Assembly (NCBI GenBank): GCA_003567005.1
Contig: PXBF01000092.1
Location: 1 to 33,430 of the forward strand
Reading direction: 5' to 3'
Source of the DNA: PVC group bacterium
GTDB lineage: Bacteria > Verrucomicrobiota > Kiritimatiellia > UBA8416
DNA: 33,430 bases
The notes below the pieces were generated by a model. It was not told where the DNA came from. It worked only from the letters and a program-made list of their open reading frames with translations, and searched no databases. This document shows positions 24,599 to 32,643 of this stretch, in pieces. The translations under genes were made by a program, and so were the position numbers. How positions within the stretch are numbered: the stretch's first letter is position 1; each line of letters opens with the position of its first letter.

Positions 24599-25077
24599 TG
24601 GCAGCACTTTTGCGACTTATCAAGGGAGTCGTACTTGCTCTTGCAACCGGCTTCGGAACAGGATTCAGTCCATTTGCATCAGGAACAGTTGGCTCATTGC
24701 TTGCTATACCCCTTGTGTGGGGGGTGTGGCAAATTCTCGCGGGTTGGCCCTGGCAGCTTTTTTTTGCCTGTATACTTGCCATTACGGCGATCCCGATCTG
24801 CGGCGTTGCCGAAAAACATTTTCAGACAAAGGATGACGGCAGAATTGTTGCCGACGAATATCTGATTTTCCCCCTTTGTATGGTGGGGTTGCCAGCAGAA
24901 CCAATCATGCTGGTGGTCGCGTTCATTACAGCACGTGTGTTCGATATCTGGAAGCCTCAGCCAGCCAATCGTTTGCAATCGGTTAAGGGCGGTACAGGTA
25001 TCGTCCTGGATGATGTGATTGCTGCCATGTACAGTTTGGCTGCTAACCACCTCGTGTACTATTTCCTGCTGAAATAG
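24598..25077 (+). CDS. pgpA: Phosphatidylglycerophosphatase A
   Basis: 159 residues. It dephosphorylates phosphatidylglycerol phosphate to phosphatidylglycerol in the inner membrane. Family features: GTGFSPFASGTVGSLLAIPL near the N-terminus, HFQTKDDGRIVADE with the acidic active-site residues, FDIWKPQPANRLQSVKGGTGIVLDD and the final DDVIAAMYS. Several hydrophobic segments (about 33-43, 51-70, 95-112) fit an integral membrane protein. It starts on the last base of the def stop codon. Its product is the substrate of the cardiolipin synthase encoded at 18625-20106. Confidence 0.94.
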   Translation: MAALLRLIKGVVLALATGFGTGFSPFASGTVGSLLAIPLVWGVWQILAGWPWQLFFACILAITAIPICGVAEKHFQTKDDGRIVADEYLIFPLCMVGLPAEPIMLVVAFITARVFDIWKPQPANRLQSVKGGTGIVLDDVIAAMYSLAANHLVYYFLLK

Positions 25078-25164
25078 CAATTGGCATCAAAAAGCGTATA
25101 TGATAGTGTGAAGCTATATTTCCTATTAAACGATCAATACAAAAGGAATCAGAAGGGCATAAGC

Positions 25165-25899
25165 ATGAAAGTCATACTGCGAATTCCGTTGTTCTCGTTA
25201 TTCTGTGCATCGCTTCTGTTTTGGACAACCGGATGTGAAGATACGCCTAACACAGAAGATGTCGGGCGCTATTTCGACGGGATGGATATATCACGTGACA
25301 ATATTACACAATCGAGTTTTGCACAGCGGGCTGCGCCCTTAGCCCCGGATCAGGAGGAGTTGATAATTGGCCCAGCCGGTGATTTGGTTGCTGAGAGTGA
25401 TGGACAGATCGTCGAAATTACACTGTCTGGAGCTGATGGTGCTGTTTCGTGGGATGTAGCATTCAGTGATCGCGGGAGGCTCATAACAAGATCGGCATTA
25501 GTAGCAACCTACCGTCGCGATAGTAGCGGAGATAATGTAGTGTCAGCTACAGATTCGTCTGGTCGCAGTGTTGCAAAAGTTATCAAACAGCCAGACCAAG
25601 ATAGCCCGCCTCCTGCAGAAATAGACGATTTGCAGTTGCTGCCGGCAGGCGGACAAGAATTGGATGATGATGGTCAAGTTGTCGAACTGACATTGAATAG
25701 CGATAACCAAATCGCGTCTTTGCGTTTAGTGGGTGCAGTGGGTGCTGTCGTTTGGGAAGTCAATGATAGTACTAAGGGTGAGATGGTTACGGAATCAAAC
25801 ACTGGGGCTACTTACCGTCGCTTGCAGGCTGGTGACAATGTGGTTACAGCTCGTGACTCTCTTGGGCGTGAGGCTTACAAGGTAATAAGGCAGCCATAA
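25165..25899 (+). CDS. Putative lipoprotein with two tandem beta-type repeats
   Basis: 244 residues from the ATG at 25165 (AGAAGGG about 7 bp upstream). The N-terminal signal ends in LLFWTTGC, an imperfect lipobox, with the mature protein starting at Cys. Two homologous units follow: GDLVAESDGQIVEITLSGAD…AVSWDVA…YRRDSSGDNVVSATDSSGR…KVIKQP and GQELDDDGQVVELTLNSDN…AVVWEVN…YRRLQAGDNVVTARDSLGR…KVIRQP. Each is about 80-90 residues and looks like a small beta-sandwich of the bacterial Ig-like type. Function unknown; probably anchored in the periplasm or outer membrane. It lies in the middle of a housekeeping operon. Confidence 0.75.
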   Translation: MKVILRIPLFSLFCASLLFWTTGCEDTPNTEDVGRYFDGMDISRDNITQSSFAQRAAPLAPDQEELIIGPAGDLVAESDGQIVEITLSGADGAVSWDVAFSDRGRLITRSALVATYRRDSSGDNVVSATDSSGRSVAKVIKQPDQDSPPPAEIDDLQLLPAGGQELDDDGQVVELTLNSDNQIASLRLVGAVGAVVWEVNDSTKGEMVTESNTGATYRRLQAGDNVVTARDSLGREAYKVIRQP

Positions 25900-25938
25900 T
25901 TGGGGAAAAGACAGACACAAAAAGAGGGAAGAGGGATT

Positions 25939-26817
25939 GTGGGCTTACAGGTTTGTGTGCTGGCAAGCGGGAGTAGCGGAAATTGTATCTTCCTAGGAAA
26001 TAATGATACAAGGCTGCTGATAGACGCTGGCGTGAGTTGTAAAGTGATTTGTGAACGTTTGGCTGAAATCGGGGTTACACCGGATGATCTTAATGGTATT
26101 TGTATTTCTCATGAGCATGGTGACCATCATGCTGGCGTTGCTGTATTTTACCGTAAATTCGGAATTCCCGTATTTGGCAATGCAGGAACCATAGAAATAT
26201 TAGGACGCATGACCAAATATGCAGGCATTCCTTGGAATGTCTTTACAACTGGTCAATTCTTCCGCATCGGTTCGCTTGTAGTGGAACCGTTTCCGATTCC
26301 GCATGATTCGTTCGAACCGGTAGGTTTTATCATCCGCGATGATGATACACGTATCGGGATTTGTACTGATCTGGGATTGGCGACGGATGTCGTTCGGGCA
26401 CGCTTGCAAGGTTGCGATTTGATTGTATTGGAAACAAATCATGACGAGGAGTTGCTTTTATCATCGGATCGCAGCTGGGCATTAAAGCAACGGATTCTGG
26501 GCAACAAGGGACATTTATCTAATCGTAAGGCAGCAGCGTTGCTTTGTGAAGTGGCTAGCGACAGGCTCAAGACGGTGTTCCTCGCGCACTTGAGTAGAGA
26601 CTGCAACCGCCCACACCTTGCTGAAACAACGGTCCGCGCGGAACTTGCACGGGCAGGTTTCGGGCATATTGCGCTTCATCTGACGTATCCAGATCGTGTA
26701 TCCACTTTCTGGAGACATCTGGTAACGAACGCCCCTATGGTGGATATGCAAAAAGAACGTTCTCAGCGGTCTCGGGACCAGCATCCAGAATTGGCGTTGA
26801 TGGATACAAGTCTATGA
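25939..26817 (+). CDS. Metallo-beta-lactamase-fold hydrolase, YycJ/WalJ-like
   Basis: 292 residues. The start (GTG at 25939) is chosen because YycJ-type proteins begin a few residues before VLASGSSGNC, as here; a TTG at 25900 is the alternative. Metal-binding motifs: SHEHGDHHAG (HxHxDH), the His in PIPHDSFEPVG, the Asp in GICTDLG, and the late AHLSRDCNRPHLA, which is diagnostic of the YycJ/WalJ subgroup linked to exonuclease activity in DNA repair or cell-wall coordination. It overlaps pcnB by 4 bp (ATGA), consistent with operonic translation. The exact biochemical role is uncertain in this lineage. Confidence 0.88.
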   Translation: MGLQVCVLASGSSGNCIFLGNNDTRLLIDAGVSCKVICERLAEIGVTPDDLNGICISHEHGDHHAGVAVFYRKFGIPVFGNAGTIEILGRMTKYAGIPWNVFTTGQFFRIGSLVVEPFPIPHDSFEPVGFIIRDDDTRIGICTDLGLATDVVRARLQGCDLIVLETNHDEELLLSSDRSWALKQRILGNKGHLSNRKAAALLCEVASDRLKTVFLAHLSRDCNRPHLAETTVRAELARAGFGHIALHLTYPDRVSTFWRHLVTNAPMVDMQKERSQRSRDQHPELALMDTSL

Positions 26818-28118
26818 CAGCTAAACGAACAACAATTTTGCAACGTTCCGATCATACCGTATCGCGACAGTTCATTGACCGTGATGCGTTGCAGGTCATG
26901 CATCGCTTAAATCGAAACGGGTACAAGGCATATCTGGTGGGTGGAAGCGTGCGAGACTTGCTGCTTGGACGAATTCCCAAGGACTTTGATATTAGCACGG
27001 ATGCTGAACCAAGCGATATCAAGCGTCTTTTCCGAAATTGCTTTCTTGTGGGGCGACGCTTTCGATTGGCACATATTCGATTCGGCCGGCATAAAGTGAT
27101 TGAAACCAGTACTTTCCGCAAACAACCCACCACAAACGAGTCAGCGGATAACCTCGTGCAATGGGATGATAACCAGTTTGGCACACCGGAAGAAGATGCT
27201 TTCAGGCGGGACTTTACAATAAACGCCCTATTTTATGACCTGCATGATTTTTGTGTCATTGACCATGTTGGTGGTTTGGCGGATCTACGCAAACAATTGG
27301 TTCGCACGATAGGAGATCCCAATATCCGTTTTCGCGAGGATCCGGTGCGAATGATACGGGCGGTACGTTTCGCAGGCCGACTCGGTTTTCGACTGGAAAC
27401 GCGGACAAGGCGGGCTATCATCAAGCATGCAGATGAGATATTATTGGCCGCTCCTGCGCGGTTGTTGGAAGAAATGTATAAACTATTCGGGATGTCGGCA
27501 TCTGAACCTTCCTTTCGTTTGCTTTGGCAACTTGATATCATGCATGTGTTAATGCCCGAATTGTGCAACTATATTAAAGATACAGGTGGACGCAAATCCC
27601 CTCTGTGGCGAGTACTGACAGCCTTAGACCAGGGTGGTCTTTTTGAAGGAACTGCACATCATGCTTTATTATTGTCTACGCTTTTTCAAGGTCCCATGGT
27701 TTCCGCTTGTGCGGATCTCCATACGCTTCATGATGTCAATGTAGCCTGTGCCAACTGGTTGGAGCCGATTGCTACGCGTTTTCGTATGCCCAGAGGCGTA
27801 CGTTACCGTGTATTACGTCTTGTAGAAAATCAAATTCGGTTCCTGCAATTGCAGGAGCGTTTTGTTTCTGGACGGAAAAGTAAATCTATTTTGCGGTTTG
27901 TAGCGCATCCATCCTTTGCGGAATCCTTGGCTTTATTGAAACTACGTGCAGCAGCTGGTCTGGTAGCCCCCGAAGCCGTTTCCTTTTGGGAGGATATGGC
28001 TAAAAAGCATGGGGGAGAGCTTAGCGTTTCTACGTGCAGAGATAAGGTCGAGGGGGGCGAAACCGTTCCGCGCCGTCGTCGCCGTCGCCGCCGCCGAAAG
28101 CGATCCCATGAAGCTTGA
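26814..28118 (+). CDS. pcnB: Poly(A) polymerase / tRNA nucleotidyltransferase family (PcnB-like) with Arg10 tail
   Basis: 434 residues. It adds A tails to RNA 3' ends, promoting decay. Class II nucleotidyltransferase head: AYLVGGSVRDLLLGRIPKDFDISTDA (GGxVRD and the DxD metal site), RRFRLAHIRFG, then RRDFTINALFYD and the flexible-loop region GDPNIRFREDPVRMIRAVRFAGRLGF. The early TVSRQFIDRDALQVMHRL and overall length favour PcnB over CCA-adding enzyme. The tail VPRRRRRRRRRRKRSHEA carries ten consecutive Arg; PcnB enzymes often end in basic tails, but a pure Arg10 run is extreme. It overlaps the upstream gene by 4 bp and lipB by 11 bp. Confidence 0.92.
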   Translation: MTAKRTTILQRSDHTVSRQFIDRDALQVMHRLNRNGYKAYLVGGSVRDLLLGRIPKDFDISTDAEPSDIKRLFRNCFLVGRRFRLAHIRFGRHKVIETSTFRKQPTTNESADNLVQWDDNQFGTPEEDAFRRDFTINALFYDLHDFCVIDHVGGLADLRKQLVRTIGDPNIRFREDPVRMIRAVRFAGRLGFRLETRTRRAIIKHADEILLAAPARLLEEMYKLFGMSASEPSFRLLWQLDIMHVLMPELCNYIKDTGGRKSPLWRVLTALDQGGLFEGTAHHALLLSTLFQGPMVSACADLHTLHDVNVACANWLEPIATRFRMPRGVRYRVLRLVENQIRFLQLQERFVSGRKSKSILRFVAHPSFAESLALLKLRAAAGLVAPEAVSFWEDMAKKHGGELSVSTCRDKVEGGETVPRRRRRRRRRKRSHEA

Positions 28119-28785
28119 ATTGGTAGATATACCGCATATCGAGTATGTATCTGCATATCAAATGCAGCAACGCTTGTTAGAAGCGAGGATTGCCGCAGCA
28201 GATGCACTTCCCGACCGACTCATGCTTGTAGAACATGAACCGGTTTATACCTTAGGTAAATATGCATCTGAATCAGATGTGCTGTTCTCGGTCCAGACGA
28301 GAAAGGCAAAAGGTATTACCGTGGTACAAACAGATCGTGGTGGGCAAGTCACATACCATGGACCTGGCCAGATTACGGGTTATCCTATTATTCGACTTTC
28401 TACAAAAAAAGCCCAAGGTGTTGCCTGGTATGTTGATCGTTTGGAAGAAGTTCTTATCGAAACCCTTGCGCATTTCGAACTTTCAGGCGGCCGCGATGCG
28501 GTGAATCCAGGCGTTTGGATTGGCAAGGATAAGGTTGCCGCAATTGGCGTGCGTGTGCGGCGGCAAATTACGATGCATGGTTTTGCCTTAAATGTGAGAA
28601 CAAACCTATCTCACTATGATGGTATCATTCCCTGCGGGATCAAGGGTCGCGGCGTAACATCGATGCATTCATATCTTCCCGGGATTCAAATAGAAGATGT
28701 GAAACCCGTTTTGATCGGTGCATTTTGCAACGTCTTTGGATATCATGAATGCGTTGCATCAAAAGAGGTCTTAGCATGCGCGTAA
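28108..28785 (+). CDS. lipB: Octanoyl-[ACP]:protein N-octanoyltransferase
   Basis: 225 residues. It transfers octanoate from acyl carrier protein to lipoyl domains, the first step of lipoate synthesis. Family motifs: EHEPVYTLGK, RGGQVTYHGPGQ (acyl-binding), GVWIGKDKVAAIGV with catalytic K142, MHGFALNV, and IIPCGIKGRGVTSM with catalytic C176. The ATG at 28108 overlaps the end of pcnB. No lipA is seen in the window. It overlaps the next gene by 10 bp. Confidence 0.95.
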   Translation: MKLELVDIPHIEYVSAYQMQQRLLEARIAAADALPDRLMLVEHEPVYTLGKYASESDVLFSVQTRKAKGITVVQTDRGGQVTYHGPGQITGYPIIRLSTKKAQGVAWYVDRLEEVLIETLAHFELSGGRDAVNPGVWIGKDKVAAIGVRVRRQITMHGFALNVRTNLSHYDGIIPCGIKGRGVTSMHSYLPGIQIEDVKPVLIGAFCNVFGYHECVASKEVLACA

Positions 28786-29735
28786 TATCGAGGGATACAT
28801 ATTTTTCAGCACTGGACGCTACACGTCGTCCTTATCATGACGCCTATTGTGCGCTCTACATGAGTGAACTAGATGCGATCGTGGTCGACCCACTGTTAAT
28901 GCGTATTCCTATCGATGATCACATTGTGCATCGTGGCGATGGCGCTTTTGAAATGTGCAAATGTGTGAATCGTGGCGTCTACAACTTGTCTGCGCATATC
29001 AGTCGCTTAGAGAAGTCTGCACAAGCGCTTGGGATACAGATCCCTGTATCGCGTCAAAAGCTGATTGATATTGTCTGCGCAACTTTGCGAGCGAGCCAAT
29101 TGCAGGATGCCGCTATCCGCATCTATATTTCTCGTGGCCCCGGAAGTTTTGGTGTCAGTCCTGCTGATTGTCCGCAGTCTCATTTGTATGTGTCGGTTTC
29201 GCAATTGACAGCGGGATTCATGGACACGCATCCCGCTGGAGCCCTCGTCGGTATTTCCAAAATACCAGCAAAGCCGGATATGTTCGCTACATTGAAGCAC
29301 TGTAATTACTTACCCAATGTCTTAATGAAACAAGAGGCTTTGCAGCGCGGGCTGGATTTTGTTATTGGGCTTGATGCTGAGGGATATGTGACCGAGGGAC
29401 CAACAGAGAATTTTGGTATTGTAACGGCTGGCCAACAATTATTATTCCCGTGCGTGGATCGGGTACTGGAGGGTACCACCATGATGCGCGTCCTCGCATT
29501 AGCGGAATCGCTTATCTCATCCGGCATTCTTCGCTCTGCAGGTTTTGCACGTATAGCACCGGAAGATGTTGAAGCGGCAAGGGAGCTGCTGATTGTTGGC
29601 ACGACAACGGATGTGACGCATGTCGCGCAGTTTGAGTCCATAAAATGGAAAAAAGTAGGTCCCATAACGCAAGCATTACGGGACCTATTACTCGAAGATA
29701 TACAGCAAAACGCGCAAATACGTATCGCGTTCTAA
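28776..29735 (+). CDS. Class IV PLP-dependent aminotransferase (branched-chain/D-amino-acid/ADC-lyase group)
   Basis: 319 residues from the ATG at 28776 (AGAGG 7 bp upstream, overlapping lipB by 10 bp). The fold-type IV signature is complete: DDHIVHRGDGAFEMCKC near the N-terminus, SAHISRLEKSAQALG, the PLP lysine in FATLKHCNYLPNVLM, EGYVTEGPTENFGIV, and the phosphate-binding RVLEGTTMMRVL. The subgroup (IlvE-like, D-amino-acid transaminase or aminodeoxychorismate lyase) cannot be settled by eye; YVTEGPTENF and the overall layout slightly favour a BCAT-like transaminase. Last gene of the plus-strand run; its stop overlaps the stop of the convergent M42 peptidase gene by 4 bp. Confidence 0.85.
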   Translation: MRVISRDTYFSALDATRRPYHDAYCALYMSELDAIVVDPLLMRIPIDDHIVHRGDGAFEMCKCVNRGVYNLSAHISRLEKSAQALGIQIPVSRQKLIDIVCATLRASQLQDAAIRIYISRGPGSFGVSPADCPQSHLYVSVSQLTAGFMDTHPAGALVGISKIPAKPDMFATLKHCNYLPNVLMKQEALQRGLDFVIGLDAEGYVTEGPTENFGIVTAGQQLLFPCVDRVLEGTTMMRVLALAESLISSGILRSAGFARIAPEDVEAARELLIVGTTTDVTHVAQFESIKWKKVGPITQALRDLLLEDIQQNAQIRIAF

Positions 29736-30790
29736 CGTAGCTTTTCTTTACCAGTCATATTGGTAATGGTAGCCGCAATCAGTTTCACCGTATTTTCCGC
29801 ATCTTTAAGCGATATGGTCTCTACGGGGCTATGCATATAACGCGAGGGGACACTGATGAGAGCTGAAGCAACGCCACCACGATTCATCATCAATGCAAAG
29901 GCGTCCGTGCTCACACCACGCGCCTCCGGTTGAAGCTGTGTCGCCATTTTTTGTTTGCGCGCTGATTTCTTAATCATCTCCAACAAAGCTGGATTGTATG
30001 TTGGTCCCGGATGCAAAATCGGACCGTCACCGAGCTTTGCTTCCCCGACAATCTTGGGGTTGACACCAGGGAAGTCACTAGCAAAGCCAACATCAACTGC
30101 TATTCCCATGTGCGGATCGACATGAAAAGCCGCCGTTTTGGCACCGCGCAACCCTACCTCTTCCTGCACGGTGCTGACGGCATGTACTGCCACATTCAGC
30201 TTGCGCCCTTTGAGTACTCGCAGTACATCAGCGATGATAAAAGATCCGATGCGATTATCAAAGGCACGACAGGCAACCAGACCATTGCCGAGCTCAATCC
30301 ATCCGCTGTTGATGGTTGCGGTATCTCCCAGTGCAACCATTTTTTCGGCATCTTTGCGATTTTTTGCTCCGATATCGACCCAAAGTTCATGAATCAAGTT
30401 GGCAGGCTTTTTGCGATCTTCCTCAGACATGAGATGAATGGGTTTAACACCAAATACTCCTGGGATTGGTCCCTTTGCTGTTTGGATGATAACCCGCTCA
30501 CCCTGCAGCAATGACACATTAACGCCTCCCAAAGCTGACATGGTCAAATAACCCTCTGGGCTAATGTACTGCACCATTAGGCCAATTTCGTCGCAATGTC
30601 CCGCAAGCATGATGCGAACAGGCGCGTCGGGGTTCAAGACCCCAATGACATTTCCATGGATATCCATGGAAACATGATCAGCATATTTTTTCATATACTG
30701 TGTGACCAGCGCCTGCCCGCGTGTCTCCGATCCGGTTGGGGTAGGGGTTTCAAGTAGTTGTTTTAAGAATTGCAAGGCACTATTCGTCAT
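29732..30790 (-). CDS. M42 family metallo-aminopeptidase
   Basis: 352 residues. Cytosolic, dinuclear-metal aminopeptidase forming large tetrahedral complexes in studied relatives (also annotated as glutamyl aminopeptidase or, historically, endoglucanase M). Metal ligands are visible in order: the His in LAGHCDEIG, the Asp in CRAFDNRIG, Glu-Glu in TVQEEVGLRG, the Asp in AVDVGFASD and the late His in PSRYMHSPVE. The ATG at 30790 is chosen because the homologous part (ALQFLKQLLETPTPTGSE) begins just after it; the preceding in-frame residues are Lys-rich and unrelated. Substrate preference is not predictable. Confidence 0.93.
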   Translation of the reverse strand: MTNSALQFLKQLLETPTPTGSETRGQALVTQYMKKYADHVSMDIHGNVIGVLNPDAPVRIMLAGHCDEIGLMVQYISPEGYLTMSALGGVNVSLLQGERVIIQTAKGPIPGVFGVKPIHLMSEEDRKKPANLIHELWVDIGAKNRKDAEKMVALGDTATINSGWIELGNGLVACRAFDNRIGSFIIADVLRVLKGRKLNVAVHAVSTVQEEVGLRGAKTAAFHVDPHMGIAVDVGFASDFPGVNPKIVGEAKLGDGPILHPGPTYNPALLEMIKKSARKQKMATQLQPEARGVSTDAFALMMNRGGVASALISVPSRYMHSPVETISLKDAENTVKLIAATITNMTGKEKLR

Positions 30791-30919
30791 GTTCGTCTCT
30801 TTTCTCTTTTGTTTTTTACACCCCAAACTACATGTGCACTTTGCGGGCGATTTATTTACTAAACATTATTTCTTATGTATGATGATGTAACAATTCCACT
30901 ACAGATCCTCTGCAAAAGG

Positions 30920-32275
30920 TTATATGCGATCTGCCATCTGTATATACTGCCTACGCTTCTGCGCGCTCTTGTATGCGGGCCGAATAATTTTACCACCCGA
31001 AATCAGTTGCTCTAAACGGTGCGCTGACCAGCCAGCCATTCGCGCAATCGCAAAGATGGGAGTATACAAGTACTCGGGTATACCTAACATGCTATATACG
31101 AAACCCGAGTATAAATCGACATTTGCACAAAGCGGCTGTGTCGTATTTTTCTTTCGCTGGAATATTTCCGGTGTCAAACGCTCGATTGAAGCATAAAGGT
31201 TGTACTGATCCAGCATACTCTTTTCTTCAGCTAGCTGACGCGCTTTATCCCGCAAGATAACGGCACGCGGGTCAGAGAGCGTGTAAATAGCATGACCCAT
31301 ACCATACACCAAGCCCGAGGCATCAAAAGCCTGCCGGTCTAGTAACCGCTCAATGTAGTCGGCTATTTGCTTTTCTGTAGGGACTTCACCATATTCACGT
31401 TTGATGTCATCTACCATGGCCTTGACGCGCAGGCTTGCTCCGCCGTGTCGCGGCCCTTTAAGAGATCCTACTGCGGCTGCCACAGCAGAATAGGTGTCTG
31501 TTGCAGAAGAAGTTACGACATGCATCGTGAATGCGGAATTATTACCGCCACCATGTTCTGCGTGCACAATCAGGAGCTGGTCCAGAAGTTCTGCTTCAAG
31601 CGGAGAGAAAGAACCGTCCGGTCGATTCAGGCGTAAAAAATTTTCAGCCGTGCTGAGTTTTGGATCTGGATTATGCAGAAATAGACTCTTGTTCTCGTAG
31701 TAGCGTCGAATGGCTTGATATCCATAGGCACTCAACACGGGGAAACGAGCAATTAATTGCAGACATTGCCGCATAACAGTCGAAATGGAAGTATCCTCAG
31801 CATCTTCGTCATATGAATACAAAACCAAAACGCTTCTTGCCAGTTTGTTCATGATATTCCGACTGGGAATTTTCAAAATCATGTCGACAGTAAAGCCTGC
31901 AGGTAAGTCGCGGTATTCTGCAAGGAGCTTGCAAAAGTCTTCGAGTTGTCCGGCTGTTGGTAGCTCACCAAATAACAGCAAGAACGTTGCTTCTTCAAAA
32001 CCGAAACGGCTGCCGGACTGTTTCAGGCCTTCGATGAGCTTGGCAACATCGTACCCTCGGTAATAGAGGTGGCCCTCTCTTGAAACTTTTTCGCTTTCGT
32101 CAATGGTGTAGCCGAGCACTTCACCAATATTTGTCAGCCCAACAAGCACCCCTGTACCATCAGCGTTGCGTAAACCCCTTTTGACATTGTAACGCTGGAA
32201 TAAGTCTACGGGAATTTGACTATTTGTAGTGGATAGATTGCAGAGATATTGCAAATATTTTTCTTCATGATCCAT
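30920..32275 (-). CDS. gltA: Citrate synthase
   Basis: 451 residues. It condenses oxaloacetate with acetyl-CoA. Family motifs: REGHLYYRGYDV, the catalytic His in VHAEHGGGNNSAF, the second His in YGMGHAIYTLSDPRA, and the Asp-containing NVDLYSGFVYSMLGIP with downstream RMAGWSAHRLEQL. The layout with HAEHGGGNNSAFT and the long middle part matches the citrate synthase group found in Bacteroidetes, PVC and related phyla. The ATG at 32275 is chosen because AAGGA lies 9-10 bp upstream; in-frame ATG codons at 32296 and 32326 have weaker support. Lies 130 bp upstream of the M42 gene on the same strand; no terminator is obvious between them. Confidence 0.94.
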   Translation of the reverse strand: MDHEEKYLQYLCNLSTTNSQIPVDLFQRYNVKRGLRNADGTGVLVGLTNIGEVLGYTIDESEKVSREGHLYYRGYDVAKLIEGLKQSGSRFGFEEATFLLLFGELPTAGQLEDFCKLLAEYRDLPAGFTVDMILKIPSRNIMNKLARSVLVLYSYDEDAEDTSISTVMRQCLQLIARFPVLSAYGYQAIRRYYENKSLFLHNPDPKLSTAENFLRLNRPDGSFSPLEAELLDQLLIVHAEHGGGNNSAFTMHVVTSSATDTYSAVAAAVGSLKGPRHGGASLRVKAMVDDIKREYGEVPTEKQIADYIERLLDRQAFDASGLVYGMGHAIYTLSDPRAVILRDKARQLAEEKSMLDQYNLYASIERLTPEIFQRKKNTTQPLCANVDLYSGFVYSMLGIPEYLYTPIFAIARMAGWSAHRLEQLISGGKIIRPAYKSAQKRRQYIQMADRI

Positions 32276-32643
32276 ACATTGTTTTCCTTGTTTCATATTT
32301 CGTGCAGAGCATGCATTTGGGATCATGCCTCTGTGGGAGGGTTTCCGTCGTCAAACAGTTACCGTCAGGATCCAATGGATCGGCATGCTAGCATCACGAT
32401 CTGCACGTATTAATTACAATCCATAGTAGCTCGATGAAATTAACACACTGTAAATAGCGTGTCTAGTGTTAGGTGTTGCCTTCTGATTACAGCATACTTA
32501 TAAGACTGGTCATGTCGCGAAAGCATATCCAGAGCCACATGGTTGTGCTAGAATTGATGCGGCATGCTGTGTATGAATATAGCTCATTACGTAGAAAACG
32601 GAGATATAGTAAGGAATGAGAAATATACAGATTTGGAGTGATT
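32276..32643. other. Divergent intergenic region between gltA and purC
   Basis: About 370 bp without a gene. It should contain the promoters of both divergent genes. A candidate for purC is given separately; for gltA nothing convincing was found by eye. No tRNA, riboswitch or clear hairpin was recognised; in particular no purine-riboswitch-like core was seen upstream of purC. Confidence 0.5.
32476..32504 (+). promoter_or_regulatory. purC: Candidate purC promoter
   Basis: TTGCCT, 17 bp, TATAAG. It would give a leader of about 130 nt before the purC ATG. Prediction by eye; a second candidate, TTGATG with ATATAG, lies closer to the gene. Confidence 0.3.
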
